In this document: in pieces, positions 25,258 through 32,672 of the stretch | Layout: the number at the start of each line of letters is the position of its first letter | Position numbering within the stretch: the stretch's first letter is position 1 | DNA from: Candidatus Daviesbacteria bacterium | GTDB taxonomy: Bacteria > Patescibacteriota > Microgenomatia > Daviesbacterales > UBA10151 | NCBI GenBank assembly: GCA_003519445.1 | Contig: DOWS01000020.1 | Location: 1-60,161, forward strand | Length of the DNA stretch: 60,161 nt | Reading direction: 5' to 3' | Notes under the pieces: generated by a model | What the model was told of the DNA's origin: nothing | Seen by the model: the letters and a program-made list of their open reading frames with translations, nothing else | Database searches by the model: none | Made by a program: the position numbers and the translations under genes

Positions 25258-25978
25258 CTGCAGAAAATAATGGATAAAAAATATCTTCTTTCTCGGGAAT
25301 ACTAAAATCATAAAAACTTTTGGTAAATTCTATGTATGAAACATCTGTAATAATAGCCAATGGTGTTTGTTCCGATCCCTCCCCCATTTCCAAAACCGCA
25401 GAGGTAGCCAAACTATCAGGAAGATTTGATGTTTCCATTTCAAACTTTCTTCCAAAAATATCTTTGGTTCCTCTGTAATCTCTTATTGGTTTAAATCCAA
25501 AATATCCTATAGCCACTCCCACTACACCCCGTCGCAGAGGCACAAGTCTTGAATCTGTTATTATTATTCCCAGATTTTTTACTTTAAACTTTTGGCTTAA
25601 AAACTGCCAAATTTTTTTGGCAGCGGCCTGCGGATCTTTTGGCCACAGCACATAAAATCCGTCCCCATTACTTTCATCTATTCCGGCAGATGCAATAAAT
25701 AAATTATTTTTTATGGTATGCAAAACAAGTCCGTGAGGAACTGTATTTCTGGGGAGATACTTATCAGTTTCTTTAATAGCCAACTCATCTTTGTTTTTAA
25801 ATTTCTCTATAGCTATGCATCTACCTTCACCAATTGAAACCACTTTGGAAGTTACTGCCACAACAGAATTTTCTTCCAAAGATTTTATACTTCCCAAAAG
25901 TTCCCAAAGATTATCTTTAGGAGGCATAAATTTTCTGGTTTTTATTGCCTTGGTAATCACAATGTGATAGTTTAACAT
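25226..25978 (-). CDS. CofE-like gamma-glutamyl ligase family protein
   Basis: A 250-residue protein similar to coenzyme F420-0:L-glutamate ligase (CofE/FbiB N-terminal part): VVAVTSKVVSIGEGRCI, LVLHTIKNNLFIASAGIDESN, GIIITDSRLVPLRRGVVGVAIGYFGF and DIFGRKF. These segments form the GTP and metal site in CofE. No other F420 gene is seen, and CPR bacteria are not known to make F420, so the glutamate acceptor is probably something else. Its ATG is only 4 bases from the divergent GT-C start at 25983. Confidence 0.8.
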   Translation of the reverse strand: MLNYHIVITKAIKTRKFMPPKDNLWELLGSIKSLEENSVVAVTSKVVSIGEGRCIAIEKFKNKDELAIKETDKYLPRNTVPHGLVLHTIKNNLFIASAGIDESNGDGFYVLWPKDPQAAAKKIWQFLSQKFKVKNLGIIITDSRLVPLRRGVVGVAIGYFGFKPIRDYRGTKDIFGRKFEMETSNLPDSLATSAVLEMGEGSEQTPLAIITDVSYIEFTKSFYDFSIPEKEDIFYPLFSAVKWKKGGGGI

Positions 25979-25982
25979 CTAC

Positions 25983-27428
25983 ATGACCCGTTCTCAACTT
26001 TTTTTACTTCTCTTAATTCTTGCTCTGGGACTGTTTTTGCGGACATACAAAATTGTGGACAGGATGGATTTTGGCCACGACGCCGATCTATATTCCTGGA
26101 TTGTTAAAGATATTGTTGTCAATCACCATTTTAGGTTGATTGGTCAACTAACTTCCGCCCCGGGAATTTATATTGGCCCATTGTTTTATTATTTTTTAGT
26201 TCCCTTTTTTATCTTGACCAAGATGGATCCTGTTGGCGCAACTATACCCGCTGTTTTATTAGGTCTTGCAACAATAATAAGTTATTACTGGGTTTTTTCT
26301 AAAATTTTTAATGAGAAAGTCGGGTTATTGGGAGCGTTATTGTATGCAATACTCCCTGCAACCGTTAGTCTTGACAGGTGGATTGTGCCAACAATAACTA
26401 CTCCTCTTTGGTCTATCTGGTATTTTTACGCAATCATCATGGTATCCCGCGGAAGATTTCAATTTTTTTGGCTGCTGGGCTTATCTTTCGGGCTCATCTG
26501 GCATATTCATATTGCCTTAATTCCCGTTTTATTAACTCTTCCATTCGCTATATTTTTTTCCAAAAAACTTCCGGATTTAAAAAATATAGCTGTTTTTCTC
26601 ATATTTTTATTTGCAACATCCGCGCCATTAATTTTATTTGAATTCAAACACAATTTCAGTCAAACTTTCAGCCTGATAAATAATTTCGGATTGCAACAGG
26701 AAGACGGCCCAACAGGTTTTTACAGATTTCAGGTTATTTTGGGAATGTTAAATAAAAATGTCCAGCAGCTTCTTTTTATACCCTTCACTGCCGCTATTTT
26801 ATTATCTGGGATTTTATTAATAAAAACTAAATTAATTGCGTTAAGAGAAACAATGCTTATGGGTATCTGGATCATTGGCCCTTTTTTGTTTTTTTACTTT
26901 TCCTCCTCACCTCTATCAGAATATTATTTTTCCAATACCAATGTAGTATTTTTAGTAATTGCCTCTTTACTTATTTTTGCTCTATATAAATCCTCAAAAA
27001 AAGGTTTATTTGTTTCTCTGGCTATATTATTTTTTATTCTTATTAGAAGTTTTTATTTATTTTTGAACCAGGATTATTATGCTAAGGGTTACCCGGAGAA
27101 AAAATCTGCGGTTGATTATATGGTAAATGACGCAAAGCAAAAAAACTTCCCCTGTTTTTCCATAAACTACATCACCTCGCCCGGAGAAAATGTAGGTTTC
27201 AGGTATTTTCTTTTCCTTAAAAACGCCCATATTGCCGTAGCAGGGCGGGGAAGCCCGGTGTATAACATTGTCATACCCGATGAGTATGCTCTAAATGAGG
27301 TAAAAGTAAAATTTGGCCATATCGGGATAATACCTCTAACCCAGATCCCTTCACAAGATTTAATGAATGATGCCTGCAGCGGCCAAAATACCAATCTAAC
27401 TGATCCTATGCTTGGATATGTGGAATGA
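25983..27428 (+). CDS. GT-C membrane glycosyltransferase (GT39/ArnT-like), paralogue
   Basis: A 481-residue protein with about eleven helices. The first loop is MDFGHDADLYSWI, then FRLIGQLTSAPGIYIGPLFYYFLVPF, again the shared signature with slight drift (GQLTS for GPPTS). A soluble C-terminal part follows. Its start is 4 bases from the divergent CofE-like gene, so promoters must lie inside that gene. Donor is presumably polyprenyl-phosphate sugar; acceptor unknown. Confidence 0.83.
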   Translation: MTRSQLFLLLLILALGLFLRTYKIVDRMDFGHDADLYSWIVKDIVVNHHFRLIGQLTSAPGIYIGPLFYYFLVPFFILTKMDPVGATIPAVLLGLATIISYYWVFSKIFNEKVGLLGALLYAILPATVSLDRWIVPTITTPLWSIWYFYAIIMVSRGRFQFFWLLGLSFGLIWHIHIALIPVLLTLPFAIFFSKKLPDLKNIAVFLIFLFATSAPLILFEFKHNFSQTFSLINNFGLQQEDGPTGFYRFQVILGMLNKNVQQLLFIPFTAAILLSGILLIKTKLIALRETMLMGIWIIGPFLFFYFSSSPLSEYYFSNTNVVFLVIASLLIFALYKSSKKGLFVSLAILFFILIRSFYLFLNQDYYAKGYPEKKSAVDYMVNDAKQKNFPCFSINYITSPGENVGFRYFLFLKNAHIAVAGRGSPVYNIVIPDEYALNEVKVKFGHIGIIPLTQIPSQDLMNDACSGQNTNLTDPMLGYVE

Positions 27429-27431
27429 GAT

Positions 27432-28778
27432 TTAAAGACGGTAACCTGCTTCTCCGTGAACAGCCAAATCCAACCCTTTGGCTTCCTCATTAAGAGTTAC
27501 GCGAAGCTCTGTAATAATTTTAACCAGTTTCAATATTACATAAGTGCCAACAAAAGAATATGCCGCCACCACCAAAACAGCCAAAATTTGCAATAAAACC
27601 TGACCGGGATTGCCAAAAAGTAAACCATTGCTGCCGACACTGTTAATAGCTTTTTCCGCAAATACGCCGGTTAAAATCGCCCCGGTCACTCCCCCCATTC
27701 CATGAGCTGCCCAAACATCCAAAGTATCATCAATCCTGGTGTGTAAACTGCGGAAACTCAAAGATAGGTAAGTAACGACACCAGCAAATATGCCAATGGC
27801 AATGGAAGATATCGGGCCGACAAAACCGCTGGCCGGAGTAATTGCCACCAATCCGCACACGGCTCCGGTGGCGGTTGCTAGGGCAGAGGGTTTTTTGTCT
27901 TGCGCCCAGGAAAGAATCATCCAGACTAAGGCTGATGCAGCTGCCGCAGTATTGGTTACCACGAACGCACTCACTGCCAAACCGGATGCTGCCAGAGCCG
28001 ATCCCGCATTAAATCCAAACCAGCCAAACCAAAGCAGACCTGCGCCTAAAAGAACAGTCGGAACATTGTTAGCTACTATTTTATGAGTAGCGTTTTTTCT
28101 TCTGCCAACTAAAATTGCTGCTGCCAAAGCGGAAAAACCCGCAGTGATGTGTACCACAGTTCCTCCGGCAAAATCCAGAGCCCCCAAGGAACGAAGCCAC
28201 CCTCCCACACCCCAAACCCAATGTGCCACCGGGTCATAGATAAAAGTAGTCCACATTAAAACAAATATGACCAGCGCCCTGAAACGGATTCTTTCCACAA
28301 AGGCTCCGATAATTAACGCTGGGGTGATAATGGCAAACATGGCTTGAAAAATCATAAAAGCAAGTTGTGGAATAGTTGAGGCATAATCCGGATTTGGCGC
28401 AAAACCAACGCTTTTTAAGGCAAGAAAATTAAAACCTCCTATTAAACCATTAATATCCTTGCCAAAAACCAGACTGTAACCCAAAATCACCCATTGCAAC
28501 GAAACCAAGGCTAAAATAACCAAAGAATGTTTAATCACCGAAACTACATTTTTGCTACTCACCATACCTCCATAGAAAAACCCCACTGCCGGGGTCATAA
28601 TCATCACCAAAGCTGCCGCCATCAAAACCCAGGCTGTATCTCCTGTGTTTATGGCGCCCAGATCAAAACTGCCTGCAGAAGTGCCGGCTAATTTAGTAGC
28701 CATATACCCTGTAAATAACCCTAAAAGTACCAATAAAAAGGTCAGTCTTTTTAAATTCATTTTTAAAAATTGTTCCAT
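27432..28778 (-). CDS. amt: Ammonium transporter
   Basis: A 448-residue Amt/Mep/Rh channel with about eleven helices. GDTAWVLMAAALVMIMTPAVGFFYGGM is the usual beginning, FAGGTVVHITAGFSALAAAI holds the first pore His, and LDVWAAHGMGGVTGAILTG the second. It takes up ammonium for the adjacent glutamine synthetase. The ATG at 28778 overlaps glnA by 16 bases; an in-frame ATG at 28760, 3 bases after the glnA stop, is an alternative. No glnK gene is visible nearby. Confidence 0.93.
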   Translation of the reverse strand: MEQFLKMNLKRLTFLLVLLGLFTGYMATKLAGTSAGSFDLGAINTGDTAWVLMAAALVMIMTPAVGFFYGGMVSSKNVVSVIKHSLVILALVSLQWVILGYSLVFGKDINGLIGGFNFLALKSVGFAPNPDYASTIPQLAFMIFQAMFAIITPALIIGAFVERIRFRALVIFVLMWTTFIYDPVAHWVWGVGGWLRSLGALDFAGGTVVHITAGFSALAAAILVGRRKNATHKIVANNVPTVLLGAGLLWFGWFGFNAGSALAASGLAVSAFVVTNTAAAASALVWMILSWAQDKKPSALATATGAVCGLVAITPASGFVGPISSIAIGIFAGVVTYLSLSFRSLHTRIDDTLDVWAAHGMGGVTGAILTGVFAEKAINSVGSNGLLFGNPGQVLLQILAVLVVAAYSFVGTYVILKLVKIITELRVTLNEEAKGLDLAVHGEAGYRL

Positions 28779-30202
28779 AAAACCTGATTAGTTACTTCAT
28801 GATGATAAATAATTTCCGAAGTTTTGATCAGTTTGCCCAACTCTTTAGGACTTCTGTCTGCCACTGTTTCCTTAAAAGATAGGTATTTTTGTTTGTTTTC
28901 TTCACCCAAAATTTTGGCAGTAAAGTCGCTTGCTTTAAAAAGCCTGATGGCATCATGAATTGTGCCGGGCAGAAACCTTAATCTGACCCTCCTATTTTTT
29001 GATTGAGCCGGCTTTTTGCCTTCCAGCCCGGTTTTTAAAATAGTAAACAAAGCCAAATACGGATTTGTATCAGGAGCTACAGAGCGGATTTCAATTCTGG
29101 CTGTTTTTTCATTACCTGTTGGAATCCTGATCATGGAACCCCGGTCAATAGGAGAAACTTTTATCTGGTTGGGGGCTTCAAAATAAGGATCTAATCTTCT
29201 ATAAGCATTGACGCTGGAATTTAAAATCAGGCAAATTTCCGGAGCATGGTTTAATATCCTAAAGATAAAATCCCACGCTAGCTCCGATAAGGTATCCTGA
29301 CCGTTTTTTTGATAAAAAATATTTTTCCCGTTTTTGGCCATAGAGAAATTAGTATGCATGCCTGACCCATTAATATTGGCAATAGGTTTTGGCAGAAAAG
29401 TCGCTGTCATACCCATATTGTTAGCCACTTGCCGGCACACCAGTTTATAAAGCTGTATTTGATCGCAGGCTCTAACTACTTCGGTATAACTAAAATTCAA
29501 TTCAAATTGCGATGGGGCTACTTCCGGATGATCTTTTTCGTTTTTAAAACCCATTGCTCTTTGAGCTTCTGCCGCGGCGTCTATAAATTTGCGCAACCGG
29601 TCAAGCGGCAAAGAATGGAAATAACCGCCGGTGGAAATTAATTTAAAACCAATATCTTCATCAAAACTCTGCTCCGCGCCAACACCTTCTACCAGAAACC
29701 CTTCGGTTTCCGTAGCCGTATGCACAACAATTCCCTCTGTTTCCTTAAGATTCTTTGTATATAATTTTAGCTGACCTCTAAAATCCGATATATAAGGAGT
29801 CTTGTCCCTACCAAGAACATCGGCAAACATGACCACTTTTCCTCCTCCAAATACATCTGACGGAAGAAAAATTATACTGGCCCAATCTACCTCCAACCTT
29901 AAATCCGATTCATGAAGTGCAGTAAAACCCTTGATGGATGATCCGTCAAAAGTTAAATTGGAAGCAGATTCCAAAAGATATTTTTTATCATAATCCAGCA
30001 TATGAAACCTACCCTCAATGTCTGTAAAACAAAGCGTCACTGCCTTAATCCTTTTTTCTTTTTTCAGGTATAACCTATATTCTTCTTCCAAAACTTTGTT
30101 GCTGACTGTGTGTTGTCTTTCTTTGGCCTTCAGATTCATTTCTTCCAGCTCTTCGTAGGGGATTTCCAGAAAGTTTTTTAACAAAATACTGTTATCTTGC
30201 AT
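28763..30202 (-). CDS. glnA: Glutamine synthetase, type I
   Basis: A 479-residue enzyme making glutamine from glutamate, ammonia and ATP. Key segments are TFDGSSIKGF, the metal-binding TETEGFLV, HPEVAPSQFELNF, NGSGMHTNFS, and NAYRRLDPYFEAPNQIK with IRIP. The C-terminal adenylylation motif NLYDLP of beta-type enzymes is not seen, so control by adenylylation is unlikely. It heads the glnA-amt operon behind a promoter overlapped by an inverted repeat. Confidence 0.93.
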   Translation of the reverse strand: MQDNSILLKNFLEIPYEELEEMNLKAKERQHTVSNKVLEEEYRLYLKKEKRIKAVTLCFTDIEGRFHMLDYDKKYLLESASNLTFDGSSIKGFTALHESDLRLEVDWASIIFLPSDVFGGGKVVMFADVLGRDKTPYISDFRGQLKLYTKNLKETEGIVVHTATETEGFLVEGVGAEQSFDEDIGFKLISTGGYFHSLPLDRLRKFIDAAAEAQRAMGFKNEKDHPEVAPSQFELNFSYTEVVRACDQIQLYKLVCRQVANNMGMTATFLPKPIANINGSGMHTNFSMAKNGKNIFYQKNGQDTLSELAWDFIFRILNHAPEICLILNSSVNAYRRLDPYFEAPNQIKVSPIDRGSMIRIPTGNEKTARIEIRSVAPDTNPYLALFTILKTGLEGKKPAQSKNRRVRLRFLPGTIHDAIRLFKASDFTAKILGEENKQKYLSFKETVADRSPKELGKLIKTSEIIYHHEVTNQVLWNNF

Positions 30203-30204
30203 AT

Positions 30205-30243
30205 ATTAATACTAAAAATAACAAGTATTAATATAATTGTCAA
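30205..30243 (-). promoter_or_regulatory. glnA promoter overlapped by a 9-bp inverted repeat
   Basis: Minus-strand TTGACA (30238-30243), 17-base spacer and TATTTT (30215-30220) form a promoter. ATTAATACT (30205-30213) and AGTATTAAT (30224-30232) are a perfect 9-bp inverted repeat with a 10-base spacer. The -10 box lies within the spacer, an operator-like position for a nitrogen regulator. Confidence 0.5.
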
Positions 30244-31112
30244 GATATTAATTTTAAATTCTGTGGAATTAATGGCAAAAGGTCACTGGCCAATGCCCCT
30301 GCTTCACCTATTTTCTCTCTTAATATTTCCCCTGCCATACCATGAATATAAACACCAACGCACGAAGCATCAAAAGTTGTCAATCCTTGAGCAATCAATC
30401 CTGCAATGACTCCTGCCAACACATCTCCTGTACCGGCAGTTGCTAAAATAGGATTTGCAAAAGGGGAAATAGCGGTTTGAGTAGAAGAAGCGATAACTGT
30501 ATTTGCTCCTTTTAGAACCACTACCTGTCCCCACTCATCTGCAAAGTTTTGGGCAATTTTTTCTCTATCTGCTTGAATCTCTTCTATGCTTAACCCTGTT
30601 AATCTGGACATTTCACCCGGGTGTGGAGTCAAAACTGCGCTATTGCCATAGTTTTCCAATAGTTTATCCCATTCTTTAATCTCGGATAAAATATTTAACC
30701 CATCCCCATCTATTACAAATGTTAAATCCCCTATACCCATTTTAAGCATACGGTAAATAAACTTTGCAGTTCCCTCTTTTTTATTAAGACCCGGACCAAT
30801 AAGTATTACATCATGAGAAATTTTCGCGAAAAGTACATCCAAAGCCATCTCTCCTATTACTCCGTCTTCCTCTGGTAAAACAATAAAAGTGACTTCAGGT
30901 AACTTTTTACTGACAATATTTTGAACAACAGGAATGGTGGCAAGAGTTACCAATCCGGCTCCAACTCTATAACACCCTGCACAAGATAAATATGCAGCCC
31001 CGGGATAATTTTTGGATCCGGCCACTACTAAAACTTTCCCAAAAGTCCCCTTATTGGCATCTTTTGGTCTTTTGGGTAATTTACCAGCTACCCACTCTTT
31101 GGAAATAATCAC
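30240..31112 (-). CDS. nnrD: ADP/ATP-dependent NAD(P)H-hydrate dehydratase
   Basis: A 290-residue ribokinase-like protein that repairs hydrated NAD(P)H. GTFGKVLVVAGSKNYPGAAYLS, VLTPHPGEMSRL, VVLKGANTVI and ILATAGTGDVLAGVIAGL are standard for the YjeF C-terminal domain. The NAD(P)HX epimerase domain that often precedes it is absent. The start is GTG, with TAAAAT 6 nt upstream. It ends 38 bases before glnA. Confidence 0.93.
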   Translation of the reverse strand: MIISKEWVAGKLPKRPKDANKGTFGKVLVVAGSKNYPGAAYLSCAGCYRVGAGLVTLATIPVVQNIVSKKLPEVTFIVLPEEDGVIGEMALDVLFAKISHDVILIGPGLNKKEGTAKFIYRMLKMGIGDLTFVIDGDGLNILSEIKEWDKLLENYGNSAVLTPHPGEMSRLTGLSIEEIQADREKIAQNFADEWGQVVVLKGANTVIASSTQTAISPFANPILATAGTGDVLAGVIAGLIAQGLTTFDASCVGVYIHGMAGEILREKIGEAGALASDLLPLIPQNLKLIS

Positions 31113-31118
31113 AAAACT

Positions 31119-31124
31119 ATTTTA
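31119..31124 (-). promoter_or_regulatory. -10 box for nnrD
   Basis: Minus-strand TAAAAT ends 6 nt before the GTG start at 31112. Confidence 0.45.
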
Positions 31125-31140
31125 CCACTTTGTTAAAATT

Positions 31141-31176
31141 ACACCCTTGGGGTGGAATAGGTTGACACCTACGGAT
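31141..31176 (+). repeat. Solitary REP-like element
   Basis: 36 bases that match the two elements around the transposase at 50 kb, with one difference from copy 49989 (CTACGG for CTGCGG). CACCC and GGGTG form a small hairpin, and AGGT-TGAC-ACCT a second. It sits just upstream of nnrD with no transposase nearby, as expected for a dispersed copy. Confidence 0.85.
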
Positions 31177-31221
31177 ATTTTAGTTACTTTGAGCCCAAAA
31201 CAATATGAAAATGTTGGAAAT

Positions 31222-31246
31222 TTAGTTAGGATAATGACACTTTTTG
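31222..31246 (-). repeat. Partial copy of the secA 3' end
   Basis: 25 bases matching 32648-32672 at 23 positions. Read on the minus strand it encodes KKCHYPN and a TAA, the last residues of SecA. There is no upstream frame to make a second SecA tail here. Confidence 0.75.
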
Positions 31247-31271
31247 AAATGTTATACAAATAGGTACCTTA

Positions 31272-32612
31272 CTAATAACCAATACTTAGTTTGGCTCTCG
31301 ATAAATCTATTGAAACAAGTGTTTTATTATTTGAGTGATCTTTGAAGAATAGTATTCCATTTTTTTCTTCCGTATATGAATTGATCATCTTATCTCTAAT
31401 TTCTTCTATCTTTGAAGTAGTTTGTGTATTAAACTCCTTTGCCTCCATTAAATTTGTTAATGCTAATTTTTGTAAATCAACTAAATAAACATCTAAGATC
31501 GAACTGATCAGGGGAACTTTGAGACTTGGGCCTCTCCCTACTGCCCGCATAAAGATTATATATCTTTTATCTTGTGATAAGTACGATTGCATGTTTACAT
31601 CTGAGTACGATCTTAGGCTGAGTTCGTCTGAAATTTTCCCATCAAATACTTTTACCGGAAACTCTCCAGAAGCTAAAGAATATACTCCATCGGAGGCGAG
31701 TAGATAATATTTTTCATTAACTTTGGGTGAAATAGATATGAATGTTGGAAACTTTACAATAGGCTTATTTATTACTGAATAAAGTCCATGTTCCTTAATA
31801 TATTTGTCTTGGTCTACGGGGATTTCCTCCCATTGCTTATTCTTATTGTTAAAAATAGAGATATTTCCCTTACAATATGCTCCTATAGATGCAGTGAGTG
31901 TAATAGTATCATTGTCATTAAAAATTGCTTCTGGGAAGCATTGATTTTTATATATGTCTTGTTTTGCATAAGTTTTAATGTAGTCAGTCGTAATATCCAT
32001 TTGCATCACACCATCCCAGGAACTCATCCAAAGAATAAAGCCTTGCGAGGCAAGGGATAAGTTTATTTTACGACCATCGTAAACATGGGGATTATTTTCT
32101 AAATCTTTTCTAATGTCAAAAGGGTTAGGCAAGGGAGGAATTTCACTAAAATATGTTTTAACAATACTGCTGTTCGGTAGATCAATTTTATATAAAACAG
32201 AATAGGTAAGGCTACTATTCTGGGGAAGGTCTTGCCGCTCATAACAACTTATATACAAACTAGTCCCAACAAGAGCTGAATCATTAATACAATCTAAAAC
32301 ATTTGTGTTGTTTTGGCGAATAATTTTTTGGCTGTCAGGGTCATATTCAACTATCTTATTATAGCCAACGATTAATAAGTGATTATTATATTTATGGATC
32401 TGCCGATAATCTATGAAGTGGGGTAAATCATTCAGACTAAGTTTATCAAAATTTGGTACATAATTAATTAAAATATTAGGAATTATCTCATTTTTTACAT
32501 CAGTGCCAATTTTTAATTTTTCTTTTAGTTGAGGCGAAAAAGTTAAAATTCCCACTCCTATAATTGCCAAAATAATAAGAATAAAATATACGGAAACAAA
32601 CCCTCTATGCAT
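31272..32612 (-). CDS. Unknown membrane-anchored protein, propeller-like repeats
   Basis: About 446 residues with one N-terminal helix (VSVYFILIILAIIGVGILTF), then an extracytoplasmic domain of repeating beta-type units (LLIVGYNKIVEYDPDSQKII, SVLYKIDLPNSSIV, YYLLASDGVYSLASG, YIIFMRAVGRG), suggesting a beta-propeller. I do not recognise a family. The ATG at 32612 is preferred because TATTAT ends 8 nt before it. The gene is bounded by two copies of the secA 3' end, a hint of insertion. Confidence 0.6.
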   Translation of the reverse strand: MHRGFVSVYFILIILAIIGVGILTFSPQLKEKLKIGTDVKNEIIPNILINYVPNFDKLSLNDLPHFIDYRQIHKYNNHLLIVGYNKIVEYDPDSQKIIRQNNTNVLDCINDSALVGTSLYISCYERQDLPQNSSLTYSVLYKIDLPNSSIVKTYFSEIPPLPNPFDIRKDLENNPHVYDGRKINLSLASQGFILWMSSWDGVMQMDITTDYIKTYAKQDIYKNQCFPEAIFNDNDTITLTASIGAYCKGNISIFNNKNKQWEEIPVDQDKYIKEHGLYSVINKPIVKFPTFISISPKVNEKYYLLASDGVYSLASGEFPVKVFDGKISDELSLRSYSDVNMQSYLSQDKRYIIFMRAVGRGPSLKVPLISSILDVYLVDLQKLALTNLMEAKEFNTQTTSKIEEIRDKMINSYTEEKNGILFFKDHSNNKTLVSIDLSRAKLSIGY

Positions 32613-32647
32613 TAAAATTAATAATATCACATACTAGAAACTAGAAA

Positions 32648-32672
32648 TTAATTAGGATAATGACACTTCTTG
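32648..32672 (-). repeat. secA 3' end, partner of the copy at 31222-31246
   Basis: The stop codon and last codons of secA, repeated with two differences 1.4 kb downstream, so that the intervening gene is framed by direct repeats. Confidence 0.75.

Noticed and set aside
31141..31176. Possibility that the REP-like copies form a CRISPR array
   Set aside because: Copies are isolated or separated by a 680-base gene; there are no regular spacers and no cas genes.
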